DNA of 9,791 nt from Clostridiales bacterium (GTDB lineage: Bacteria; Bacillota; Clostridia; Peptostreptococcales; NVVX01): NCBI GenBank assembly GCA_021129785.1, contig JAJOKQ010000098.1, forward strand, positions 1-9,791, written 5' to 3'. The notes below the pieces were generated by a model. The model was not told where the DNA came from. It saw nothing but the letters and a program-made list of their open reading frames with translations, and searched no databases. A program made the position numbers and the translations under genes. Numbering within the stretch: the stretch's first letter is position 1; each line of letters opens with the position of its first letter. Shown here piece by piece: positions 1 to 6,065 of this stretch.

Positions 1-78
1 ATTAATAATATCGATCTTTCCCGTTAAAAAAGCTATAAAAATCCCGCATAAAATCACAACTACCCACACTATATTCAT
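1..78 (-). CDS. spmA: Spore maturation protein A, N-terminal fragment (runs off the left edge)
   Basis: Only the first 26 codons lie in the window, open to the edge. Seen: ATG at 78-76, preceded by a GGTGG ribosome site six bases upstream. The protein starts MNIVWVVVILCGIFIAFLTG, a hydrophobic membrane segment followed by KIDIIN. This resembles the N-terminus of SpmA, a nucleoside-recognition (Gate) domain membrane protein. In Bacillus, SpmA acts with SpmB in the mother cell to let the spore core dehydrate (family knowledge). The identification rests on a short stretch, but the sigma-E-like promoter just upstream agrees with it, since Bacillus spmA is transcribed by sigma-E. It lies downstream of cca on the same strand, with an 82-base gap carrying its own promoter. 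Alternative: another small membrane protein with a similar start. Confidence 0.6.
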   Translation of the reverse strand, partial: MNIVWVVVILCGIFIAFLTGKIDIIN

Positions 79-96
79 TATGCACCACCATTTCTA

Positions 97-120
97 TTTT
101 GTTCAATTATATGAACAAAA
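97..120. repeat. Perfect 9-bp inverted repeat over the spmA -10 region
   Basis: TTTTGTTCA (97-105) and TGAACAAAA (112-120) are perfect reverse complements with a 6-base A/T centre. The dyad covers the -10 element and the likely start site of spmA. Each arm matches nine of ten positions of the SpoIIID consensus WWRRACARNY (for example TTGAACAAAA at 106-97 on the minus strand). A dimer-type operator or paired SpoIIID sites are therefore possible. As RNA it would be a weak A/U hairpin without a U tract, so a terminator for cca is unlikely. Confidence 0.45.
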
Positions 121-134
121 TTCGCATAATATTA
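106..134 (-). promoter_or_regulatory. Sigma-E-like promoter for spmA
   Basis: On the minus strand TAATATT (134-128) matches the sigma-E -35 consensus KMATATT exactly. After a 14-base spacer, CATATAAT (113-106) matches the -10 consensus CATACAHT at all but one base. Transcription would start near 98-100, giving a leader of about 20 bases that contains the GGTGG site of spmA. The match is to consensus sequences known from B. subtilis; promoter function is inferred. The same bases also contain TATAAT (111-106), so a sigma-A reading is possible, but no good -35 hexamer stands 16-18 bases upstream. Confidence 0.55.
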
Positions 135-160
135 ATGTGTTTTTTTGATTTGCTGCGGAA

Positions 161-1594
161 TTATAGTAATTCTGTTAAATTCATTTCTTTGCTTATATAT
201 TTTAATACTGAATCTTTACTACTAGAAACCTTCCCAAAATAGATGTCTTTTTTTATTTTTTTTTGTATTTCGCCAATTTTGATACCTTCTAAAATATTAA
301 ATCGCTCCATTAGTTCTTCTCCGGAAATTAATGGCTTTTTCACTAATGGTCTATACCTTGTCAAATAATTATTTACAATGTACTCCACGTGCACCTTAAA
401 CATTCCCATCTCTTCGCTTGGGTCAAGTATTTTCCTTGTGGATACAATATCTGCTAAAGCTATTAAGAAAATATCTAATGTTTCTTCACCCATTTGTTCA
501 AATACTTGATACAATGCACTTGCACTTACATCGTTGCTTTTGTAAAGCACCAGCGGGGACATATGCATTTCTACATACTTATAAAGTATTTTTTGTTCTT
601 TTTTACTTAACATAAGTTTCTTGGCGTATTCCAAAGCTAGTTCTGCGCCTGTTATCTCATGCCCTTTAAATCTGACTCGACCATCTTTGTCGATTTTTTT
701 TGCTGATGGCTTACCTATATCATGAAATAGTGCTCCTAATTTAATTAGCTCTAATCTCTTCCTATTAGCTGCAAGAATCTCTCCTGTATGTTTCTCATAC
801 GAAACTCTAATATGATTTTCAAAAAAATTGTTCGCATAAATTACTTCCTCTATATACTCAACTGTATTTAAAGAATGAGTAAAACTGTCTACTACATGAT
901 ATTTACATTCTCCAATTTTCTTCATCTGTCTTAGTTCCGGAAAAATCTTATCGAGTAATAATAGTTTTTTGTCCATGTAATCTAAATAATATGCACTTCT
1001 TTCTTCTCTTAAAATAGCAAAAAATTCTGTAGCAATTCTCTCTCCTGCTATAGTATTTATCTTTTCAGACTCAGCCTTAATTAATTCTTGTGTTTCCTCG
1101 TCTAAATCAAAGCTAAGTCTCGACATCAGACTAATGGCTCTAATCATCCTAAGTGGATCATTAACAAAAGTTTCTTTATGCAAATGTCTAATTTTTTTAT
1201 TCTCTAAATCACGCATCCCACCAAACGGATCAATAATCATACTTTTTTTAATTTCGTAGCTATGCTTCAAGTCATATGCCATAGCATTAATAGAAAAATC
1301 TCGCGCATATAGATCTTCCTCTATTTTTTCTCCCTTGATTTTACTAAAGTCAAAAGTACCCACATTTTTTATTATTACACGAAACATTTCATGCTCTTTG
1401 CTCATTTTAACTACTGTCCCACCAAATATGCATGAAATGTTTTTTGCAAGTTCTTGTGGGTTTTCAATAGTAGCAAAATCAAAATCTTTTATCACTCTAC
1501 CAAGTAGCCTATCACGAATAGATCCCCCCACTAAATATGTTTTAGCACTAAATGATATTATAAACAGGAAAATCTCTTTAACGATTTCATCCAT
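161..1594 (-). CDS. cca: CCA tRNA nucleotidyltransferase with HD domain
   Basis: Adds or repairs the 3' CCA end of tRNAs from CTP and ATP in the cytoplasm. The 477-residue protein has a class II nucleotidyltransferase head: LVGGSIRDRLLGR at residues 21-33, the metal-binding DFD at 37-39, RDFSINAMAYD at 98-108 and the template-residue region DPLRMIRA at 146-153. An RNA-binding helical part follows. A C-terminal HD phosphohydrolase domain has H240, ALFHDIGK with HD at 291-292, and GHE at 311-313. This long HD-containing form is common in Clostridia, whereas the Bacillus enzyme is shorter and lacks the HD domain. The ATG at 1594 follows a GAGGAG site nine bases upstream. No clear hairpin terminator follows the TAA, so read-through into spmA is possible. 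The poly(A) polymerase relatives share the head domain, but the family assignment to cca is firm. Confidence 0.93.
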   Translation of the reverse strand: MDEIVKEIFLFIISFSAKTYLVGGSIRDRLLGRVIKDFDFATIENPQELAKNISCIFGGTVVKMSKEHEMFRVIIKNVGTFDFSKIKGEKIEEDLYARDFSINAMAYDLKHSYEIKKSMIIDPFGGMRDLENKKIRHLHKETFVNDPLRMIRAISLMSRLSFDLDEETQELIKAESEKINTIAGERIATEFFAILREERSAYYLDYMDKKLLLLDKIFPELRQMKKIGECKYHVVDSFTHSLNTVEYIEEVIYANNFFENHIRVSYEKHTGEILAANRKRLELIKLGALFHDIGKPSAKKIDKDGRVRFKGHEITGAELALEYAKKLMLSKKEQKILYKYVEMHMSPLVLYKSNDVSASALYQVFEQMGEETLDIFLIALADIVSTRKILDPSEEMGMFKVHVEYIVNNYLTRYRPLVKKPLISGEELMERFNILEGIKIGEIQKKIKKDIYFGKVSSSKDSVLKYISKEMNLTELL

Positions 1595-1636
1595 TTAAAC
1601 CATCTCCTCATAAATAATAATTAAGCGAATTTGATT

Positions 1637-1666
1637 CTTTTTAAAAATAATTTGCATTTTAAAAAG
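1637..1666. repeat. Perfect 10-bp A/T inverted repeat between cca and abrB
   Basis: CTTTTTAAAA (1637-1646) and TTTTAAAAAG (1657-1666) are perfect reverse complements with a 10-base spacer. Each arm contains the palindrome TTTTAAAA, and the two palindromes are centred 18 bases apart. The pair ends six bases before the -35 of the abrB promoter. It could be an operator (AbrB proteins bind A/T-rich bipartite sites and often repress their own gene) or an A/T-rich UP-like element. Neither role is shown by the sequence. Confidence 0.35.
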
Positions 1667-1672
1667 TTTTTG

Positions 1673-1701
1673 TTGACTTTTTATTACAATGATGGTACTA
1701 T
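1673..1701 (+). promoter_or_regulatory. Sigma-A promoter of the abrB-type gene
   Basis: TTGACT (1673-1678) and TACTAT (1696-1701) are separated by exactly 17 bases, a near-consensus vegetative promoter. Transcription would start around 1708, leaving a leader of about 83 bases before the GTG start codon. Confidence 0.75.
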
Positions 1702-1720
1702 TTAAGGAGAAGGTATCGAA

Positions 1721-1757
1721 ACTTGTAGAATCAGAAACAAAGTATAAATTTACAAGT
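1721..1757 (+). promoter_or_regulatory. Leader stem-loop upstream of abrB
   Basis: ACTTGTA (1721-1727) pairs perfectly with TACAAGT (1751-1757), extended inward by a G-U and an A-U pair, with a loop of about 19 bases. It lies in the untranslated leader, ending 18 bases before the AAAGGAGG ribosome site. It has no U tract, so it is not a terminator. It may be an mRNA-stabilising hairpin or, as DNA, an operator. I recognise no riboswitch class. Confidence 0.3.
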
Positions 1758-1790
1758 AAAAATAACATTTACTAGAAAGGAGGATTTTTT

Positions 1791-2033
1791 GTGAAATCAA
1801 CAGGAATTGTAAGAAAAGTGGACGAGTTAGGAAGAATTGTGTTACCTATCGAACTTAGAAGAACTTTAGGTATCAAAGTAAAAGATGCATTGGAGATTTA
1901 CGTGGATGGCGCGAGTGTAATTTTAAAAAAATATGAGCCAGCATGTTCTTTCTGTGATAATGCATCAGACATTACTGTGTATAAAAACAAAAATATTTGC
2001 GGTGAATGTTTAACTGGAATTAAAGCAGTTTAA
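1791..2033 (+). CDS. abrB: AbrB/SpoVT-type transition-state regulator with a C-terminal four-cysteine motif
   Basis: Small DNA-binding transcription factor of 80 residues. Residues 1-49 (MKSTGIVRKVDELGRIVLPI, then ELRRTLGI and ALEIYVDG) are nearly the swapped-hairpin AbrB domain of Bacillus AbrB, which represses post-exponential and sporulation genes. The second half differs from Bacillus AbrB: instead of its multimerisation domain there is CSFC (52-55) and CGEC (70-73), a CxxC-x14-CxxC pattern typical of a small zinc ribbon. The GTG start is fixed by AAAGGAGG (1776-1783) seven bases upstream. The gene stands alone, with a strong promoter before it and a hairpin terminator after it. It is convergent with the tmk-holB cluster, as in B. 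subtilis. Clostridia often carry several such paralogues, so exact orthology to abrB rather than abh or spoVT is less sure than the family. Confidence 0.88.
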   Translation: MKSTGIVRKVDELGRIVLPIELRRTLGIKVKDALEIYVDGASVILKKYEPACSFCDNASDITVYKNKNICGECLTGIKAV

Positions 2034-2060
2034 TCGTACTTAGTTAATATTCATATTTCT

Positions 2061-2089
2061 AAATGAGTCCATCTGGACTCATTTTTTTA
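2061..2089 (+). terminator. Rho-independent terminator of abrB
   Basis: AAATGAGTCC (2061-2070), the loop ATCT, and GGACTCATTT (2075-2084) form a perfect 10-bp stem, followed by more T residues up to 2088. It starts 27 bases after the abrB stop. On the minus strand the stem is followed only by ATTTAG, so it would stop incoming transcripts from the convergent cluster only weakly, if at all. Confidence 0.9.
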
Positions 2090-2398
2090 TGTTCACACTC
2101 GCTGTGTAGTTATGGCGGTTTTATCCATTATATATTCGAAATCTCTTTTTTGCTTCACTCTTACCCTTTTTCTCCCTTTATCCACATCTTCAATCGTCTA
2201 TTTCTTGATTTTCCCATTTTTCATTGTTAAACTATATCTCCTCTTGCGTCCTTTCCGTCATATTCTCCTTTTTTTCCCTTGCTTTATCTTCATGTTGCCA
2301 CAAAAATCAACATAACCTTTTATCATATTGTTCATTCCGTGAACTCTTCATAAAGACTACCTGCGTAGTGCCTATGAGTAACTTCTCATCTCTCAGTA
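2090..2398. other. Gene-free stretch between convergent abrB and trmN6
   Basis: No supported gene lies in these ~310 bases. The plus strand is strikingly rich in pyrimidines, so the minus strand is purine-rich like the sense strand of the neighbouring cluster. Read on the minus strand it holds only mini-frames: 25 codons at 2335-2258, then a 9-codon frame whose ATG overlaps that stop as ATGA and has AAGGAG just before it. A further stretch is interrupted by a TAG. None resembles a known protein. In B. subtilis this place holds yazA and yabC (rsmI); I see no recognisable remnant of either. It may be a decayed gene, an extended 3' untranslated region of the cluster, or an unknown RNA. Confidence 0.4.
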
Positions 2399-3154
2399 CT
2401 AACTCTCATTTTCTATGTTTCTTCTTTTATACATATTCACTACATTTTTTGTGTAATTTCTATCCTCATCATAAATAATTAAAGGGTCTAAAACTATCAC
2501 TTCAGGCCTTGCTGCTTTTGTGCATTCTACAATTAATAAGTTAGGTTTTTTTTCACGTGTTGGTTGAATAAATTGAAGCTTCTTAGGCTCTAATTTATAC
2601 TTTCTACAATACAGTATGATATCTACTATTCGTTGCGGTCTATGGATCATATAAAACTTCCCATTATGTTTAAGTAGTTTCGCTGCCATTTTAACTACAT
2701 CTTCTAGCTTACATTTAACCTCATGTCTTGAAATAGTTTTAGCCTCTTCCATATTTACAACCCCATTCGCATGCATATATGGAGGGTTTGTTGTAACAAC
2801 ATCAAAACTATTAATTTTTAAATATTTATCTGCCAACTTCAAATCGATATTTAATACGTTAATTCGCTCTTCTAGATTGTTTAGAACAACGCTCCTCCTG
2901 GCCATGTCCGCTGCTTCTACTTGGATCTCCAGTGCTTCTATCTTGCTCGTGGTGCTTTTAGCTGCAATTAAAATAGGAATAATTCCCGTGCCCGTCCCAA
3001 AATCTACTACTTTTGCATTTTTTTTTAATGACACATAATTGGCAAGCAGTACTGCATCTATCCCAAAGCAAAATCCTTTGCTGTTTTGAATTATTCTAAA
3101 CCCTTTCGTTTGCAAATCATCTATTCTTTCATTCTCTTTTAGATATTCATCCAT
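2399..3154 (-). CDS. trmN6: tRNA1(Val) A37 N6-methyltransferase (YabB/TrmN6 family)
   Basis: SAM-dependent methyltransferase predicted to methylate N6 of adenine 37, next to the anticodon of tRNA-Val. In the 251-residue form starting at the ATG, the Rossmann SAM site VVDFGTGTG is at residues 49-57 and the amino-adenine motif TTNPPYM at 121-127. The NPPY tetrad is the signature of N6-adenine and related methyltransferases. Ahead of the SAM site, FGIDAVLLANY is typical of this family. Start choice: an upstream in-frame GTG at 3169 would add five residues but has no ribosome site. The ATG at 3154 has AAGAGG six bases upstream, and that site overlaps the GTG codon. The gene follows yaaT by about 20 bases, as the last member of the cluster. 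In B. subtilis yabA lies between the two; it is missing here. Confidence 0.88.
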   Translation of the reverse strand: MDEYLKENERIDDLQTKGFRIIQNSKGFCFGIDAVLLANYVSLKKNAKVVDFGTGTGIIPILIAAKSTTSKIEALEIQVEAADMARRSVVLNNLEERINVLNIDLKLADKYLKINSFDVVTTNPPYMHANGVVNMEEAKTISRHEVKCKLEDVVKMAAKLLKHNGKFYMIHRPQRIVDIILYCRKYKLEPKKLQFIQPTREKKPNLLIVECTKAARPEVIVLDPLIIYDEDRNYTKNVVNMYKRRNIENES

Positions 3155-3174
3155 ATTTATCCTCTTCACATCTT

Positions 3175-4053
3175 TTATATATGACCTTTTGTAGAGCCTT
3201 TATCTTTATCCCGCATGCATTTACCACAATTAGGTTTTTTAACTATTTTTTTCACTTCATCTAAGCTATAGCTAGTTACAAATTCTGTTTTGTCTTTATC
3301 TTTTTTTATTCTTACCCTCACTCTTTCTTTTAGCGTTTCTATTCCTATAACTGGCCCTTCGCCTTCTTCTGAACGCACTATTGTACCTATTCTAGGCATT
3401 TTTTCTAATATTTCATGATACGTGTCATACTCAAACTTCAGGCAGCAACAGAGTCTGCCACATATACCAGATATTTTTGCTGGGTTAAGTGATAGATTCT
3501 GGTCTTTGGCCATCTTTATTGACACGGGCTCAAAGTCGCCTAGCCACGATGAACAGCATAAATTTTTACCACACGGACCTATTCCTCCTAACATTTTTGC
3601 TTCGTCTCTTACCCCAATTTGCCTAAGTTCAATACGTGTTTTGAATATTGAAGCTAAGTCTTTTACTAATTCTCTAAAATCGACTCTTCCATCTGCAGTA
3701 AAGTAAAAAATAATTTTGTTGTTGTCAAATGTGTATTCTGCATCAATTAACTTCATGTCCATCTCATGTTCTTCAATTTTTGCTAGGCAAGCTTCAAAAG
3801 CTTCTTTCTCCTTCGATTTGTTTTTTTCGTGCAACTCCTTATCTTTCTTAGTCGCAACTCTAATTACACTTTTTAAAGGCGAAATAATACTCTCTTCTGC
3901 TACTTCTTTTAGCCCTACTACTGCTTCTCCAAACTCAATTCCTCTAGCTGTCTCAACTATCACACTGTCATATTTATTAATAATAATTTGCTCGGGATCA
4001 AAGTAGTATATCTTGCCTGCCTTTTTGAATCGAACGCCTACGACTGTTACCAT
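3175..4053 (-). CDS. yaaT: PSP1-domain protein YaaT (RicT)
   Basis: A 292-residue PSP1/YaaT protein. In B. subtilis YaaT (RicT) joins YlbF and YmcA in the cytoplasmic Ric complex, which binds iron-sulfur clusters, promotes RNase Y-dependent mRNA processing and influences sporulation and competence. Seen here: an N-terminal beta-rich part (VVGVRFKKAGKIYYFDP), a linker around residues 70-100 rich in Lys and Glu, then the conserved core. The core contains GGIGPCGKNLCC (156-167) and GICGRLCCCLKFE (197-209), giving seven cysteines for cluster binding (C161, C166, C167, C198, C202-204). A further CGKC near the C-terminus (276-279) may add a metal ligand. Its ATG lies inside the end of holB, a 7-base overlap. 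AGGAGG stands ten bases upstream within holB, so translation is probably coupled. Confidence 0.92.
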   Translation of the reverse strand: MVTVVGVRFKKAGKIYYFDPEQIIINKYDSVIVETARGIEFGEAVVGLKEVAEESIISPLKSVIRVATKKDKELHEKNKSKEKEAFEACLAKIEEHEMDMKLIDAEYTFDNNKIIFYFTADGRVDFRELVKDLASIFKTRIELRQIGVRDEAKMLGGIGPCGKNLCCSSWLGDFEPVSIKMAKDQNLSLNPAKISGICGRLCCCLKFEYDTYHEILEKMPRIGTIVRSEEGEGPVIGIETLKERVRVRIKKDKDKTEFVTSYSLDEVKKIVKKPNCGKCMRDKDKGSTKGHI

Positions 4054-5042
4054 AATTTTAAGTCCTCCTGTATGTTTAAGAGCATTACTTCTATACTAAG
4101 CTGATAATTTGCGTTGCTATTAATATTTGCTCTTGTCTCTTCAATCATGAGAATAATATTTCTTATTTTACTAAATTCATTTTTTTTTGATTGCAAAATT
4201 ATTTCTTCAATTTTATCACAATTAATAACATAGTCCAACTGCTCAGTTTCTTTATAAATTATCAAATCGCGATACCAAGTTACTAAAATGTCCAAGAGTT
4301 CCGTTACATTCTCTTTTTCTTCATTAAAAAACTCTGCGCTTTTTAAAACATCGAATACACTAGTTGTGCTTATTTTATCTATTATATTAAGAACTAATTC
4401 CCTTCTTTTTACATAGGTTTCATCTTCTAAGGTTTTCAATGCTTTTCCAATAATTCCATCTGATAAAGAAGCTACTATCTTACTCTGGCTCCATGACAGA
4501 TTCTTTTTTTCGTTTAAATACTTCCGCATATCTTCTTCTTTTATTGGTTTTAATTTTATCACTTGGCATCTTGAAACTATTGTTGGCAATAATCTATTTG
4601 CATTTATATTAGTGAGTATTATTACCACTTTTGCTGGAGGTTCTTCTAGCGTTTTAAGCAATGCATTTTGTGCTTGTACAGTCATTTTATCTGAATCGCA
4701 TATTATATATACTCTTATAGATCCGTCAAAAGTTTTTACTTTTATTTCTTCTTGAATTTCTCGGATCGATTCAATTTTTATTGCTTTTTCTTCCTCAAGA
4801 TAGATAATATTTCTATTTGTGCCTCTCTCAGCTTTAGAGCAGCTTTTACACACGCCACAAGGTTTATCTTCTTTGCTCTCGCAACAAATGCCCTTTGCTA
4901 GTTCATAAGCTAAGTTTTTTTTGCCAAGTCCTTTTACACCCTCAATCATATAAGCATGCGTAGTTTTACTTTGCATTAATGTTTTTTCAAGGTATGATAC
5001 TACTCTGCCTTGACCCACCACATTTCTAAATGGCATAAACAT
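4047..5042 (-). CDS. holB: DNA polymerase III subunit delta prime
   Basis: Clamp-loader subunit that helps place the beta sliding clamp on primed DNA. The 331-residue protein has the AAA+ layout of delta prime/tau: GVKGLGKK as a Walker A-like loop (35-42), zinc-module cysteines (C53/C54, C62, C65, C68), IICDSDKM as the Walker B region (113-120), QNALLKTLEEPP (125-136) and the SRC motif (157-159) with the arginine finger. The Walker A loop ends GKK rather than GKT/S, which suggests weak or no ATP hydrolysis, as is known for delta prime. The start is ambiguous: ATG 5042 lies four bases after AAGGAG, and ATG 5036 (MPFRNVVGQ) is also well placed. It overlaps yaaT by 7 bases and follows yaaQ by 20; yaaR, present there in B. 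subtilis, is absent. Confidence 0.92.
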   Translation of the reverse strand: MFMPFRNVVGQGRVVSYLEKTLMQSKTTHAYMIEGVKGLGKKNLAYELAKGICCESKEDKPCGVCKSCSKAERGTNRNIIYLEEEKAIKIESIREIQEEIKVKTFDGSIRVYIICDSDKMTVQAQNALLKTLEEPPAKVVIILTNINANRLLPTIVSRCQVIKLKPIKEEDMRKYLNEKKNLSWSQSKIVASLSDGIIGKALKTLEDETYVKRRELVLNIIDKISTTSVFDVLKSAEFFNEEKENVTELLDILVTWYRDLIIYKETEQLDYVINCDKIEEIILQSKKNEFSKIRNIILMIEETRANINSNANYQLSIEVMLLNIQEDLKLW

Positions 5043-5062
5043 ACCTCTCCTTCTTTAGTAAC

Positions 5063-5392
5063 TTACAGCTTTACATATTTTTCTATATCCATAACAAATA
5101 CAGTAGCACCCCCAACTTTCACTTCAACAGGATAAGGTATAAATGTTTCCGGAGCTCCAGTAACTGGTGGTTGTGCTGTAACAATTTGTTTTCTTGTTTC
5201 ACAGTTGTTTTTAATAATCTCCATAACTAAATCTACCTGGCTATTATCTATACCAATAAATAGTGTTGTATTCCCTGCCTTTAAAAATCCACCTGTACTT
5301 GCTAATTTCGTTACTTTAAATTTGCTAGTTGTAAGTTCATCTACCAAAAATCGTGCATCTTCATCATGCACAATTGCAATCACTAGTTTCAT
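5063..5392 (-). CDS. darA: Cyclic-di-AMP receptor YaaQ (DarA/PstA)
   Basis: PII-like trimeric protein that binds the second messenger cyclic di-AMP; its downstream target is not settled in most species. The 109-residue length is standard. The start MKLVIAIVHDEDA and the ligand-loop sequence STGGFLKAGNTTLFIG (32-47) match the family signature. The flexible middle stretch holds PPVTGAPETFIPYPVEVKVG (75-94), followed by the last strand ATVFVMDIEKYVKL. AGGAGG stands seven bases before the ATG. It lies between tmk and holB as in most Firmicutes. Confidence 0.93.
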   Translation of the reverse strand: MKLVIAIVHDEDARFLVDELTTSKFKVTKLASTGGFLKAGNTTLFIGIDNSQVDLVMEIIKNNCETRKQIVTAQPPVTGAPETFIPYPVEVKVGGATVFVMDIEKYVKL

Positions 5393-5429
5393 GTTTATAC
5401 CTCCTGAAAAATTTTTATGTTCTTGATTT

Positions 5430-6065
5430 TCAAGTATTTTCTTTTGTGCTTAGTAAGTTTTCTATTATCAATTCTATGTCTTTTCTAATTTGATTCACAG
5501 ATCTACTAGCATCTATCGTTATTATTCTACTTGGAAACATTTTTGCCAAATCTCTGTATCCGTTATTCACTTCTTGGTGAAAGCTTAGTTTTTCTCTCTC
5601 AAGCCTATCTCCTTTTTTCTTTGCATTAATTCTTTTTAGGCTTATTTCTGGTTTGACATCAAACAAAATAGTCAGATCTGGCTCTAACTGTCCAGTAGCA
5701 AAATCATTTATTGTTTTAACAGGTTCATATCCGAGCGACCTTCCTCTTCCTTGATATACCATACTTGAGTCTACGAACCTATCACAAATAACTATATCTC
5801 CTCTTCTTAGTGCTGGCACAATAGTTTCTTCAACATGTTGAGCTCTAGAAGCTGCGTACAAAAGCGCTTCTGTTCTATCGCTCATTTCAATATTGTTTTT
5901 GTCTAAAATAATTTTTCTAATCTTCTCACTAATTCTAGTACCGCCTGGCTCTCTTGTTAGTGTCAATGTAAACCCTTTCGTTTGTAAGAATTCTTTTAGG
6001 TATTCAATTTGTGTCGACTTGCCCGCTCCATCAGTTCCTTCAACAGTAATAAAAATACTCTTCAA
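5430..6065 (-). CDS. tmk: Thymidylate kinase (dTMP kinase)
   Basis: Phosphorylates dTMP to dTDP with ATP, an essential step of dTTP supply. The 211-residue protein shows the P-loop EGTDGAGKST (9-18), the substrate motif TREPGGT (37-43), the DRF motif (95-97) before VDSSMVYQGRGR, and the lid region GDRLE (152-156). It uses a TTG start codon at 6065-6063, placed directly after the TAA stop of the upstream decarboxylase with no spacer. A GAGGTGA ribosome site inside the end of that gene lies five bases before the TTG, so the two are probably translationally coupled. yaaQ follows after 37 bases. Confidence 0.95.
   Translation of the reverse strand: MKSIFITVEGTDGAGKSTQIEYLKEFLQTKGFTLTLTREPGGTRISEKIRKIILDKNNIEMSDRTEALLYAASRAQHVEETIVPALRRGDIVICDRFVDSSMVYQGRGRSLGYEPVKTINDFATGQLEPDLTILFDVKPEISLKRINAKKKGDRLEREKLSFHQEVNNGYRDLAKMFPSRIITIDASRSVNQIRKDIELIIENLLSTKENT

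Noticed and set aside
97..120. Rho-independent terminator for cca
   Set aside because: The stem is A/U-rich with no U tract behind it on the minus strand, and it overlaps a promoter-like element; an operator reading is better.
418..1598. Plus-strand frames opposite cca (418-615, 1335-1598)
   Set aside because: The minus-strand protein shows all CCA-adding motifs across the same region; the opposite frames have no support.
1702..1790. Riboswitch in the abrB leader
   Set aside because: Only one simple stem-loop is visible; no known aptamer core and no terminator/antiterminator pair.
2335..2390. Terminator hairpin for the trmN6 end of the cluster (ACTAC-GCAG-GTAGT on the minus strand)
   Set aside because: The stem has internal mismatches and no U tract follows, so termination there is not supported.
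2112..2478. Two overlapping plus-strand reading frames (2112-2315 and 2224-2478)
   Set aside because: They are built of Phe, Leu and Ser from pyrimidine-rich DNA, have no ribosome site, and the second runs into the antisense of trmN6. They look like composition artefacts.
3155..3169. GTG at 3169 as start of trmN6
   Set aside because: No Shine-Dalgarno precedes it, and its own bases form part of the AAGAGG region serving the ATG at 3154.
3422..4006. Plus-strand frames of 94 and 96 codons inside yaaT
   Set aside because: They lie antisense to a confidently identified gene and have no family features or good ribosome sites.
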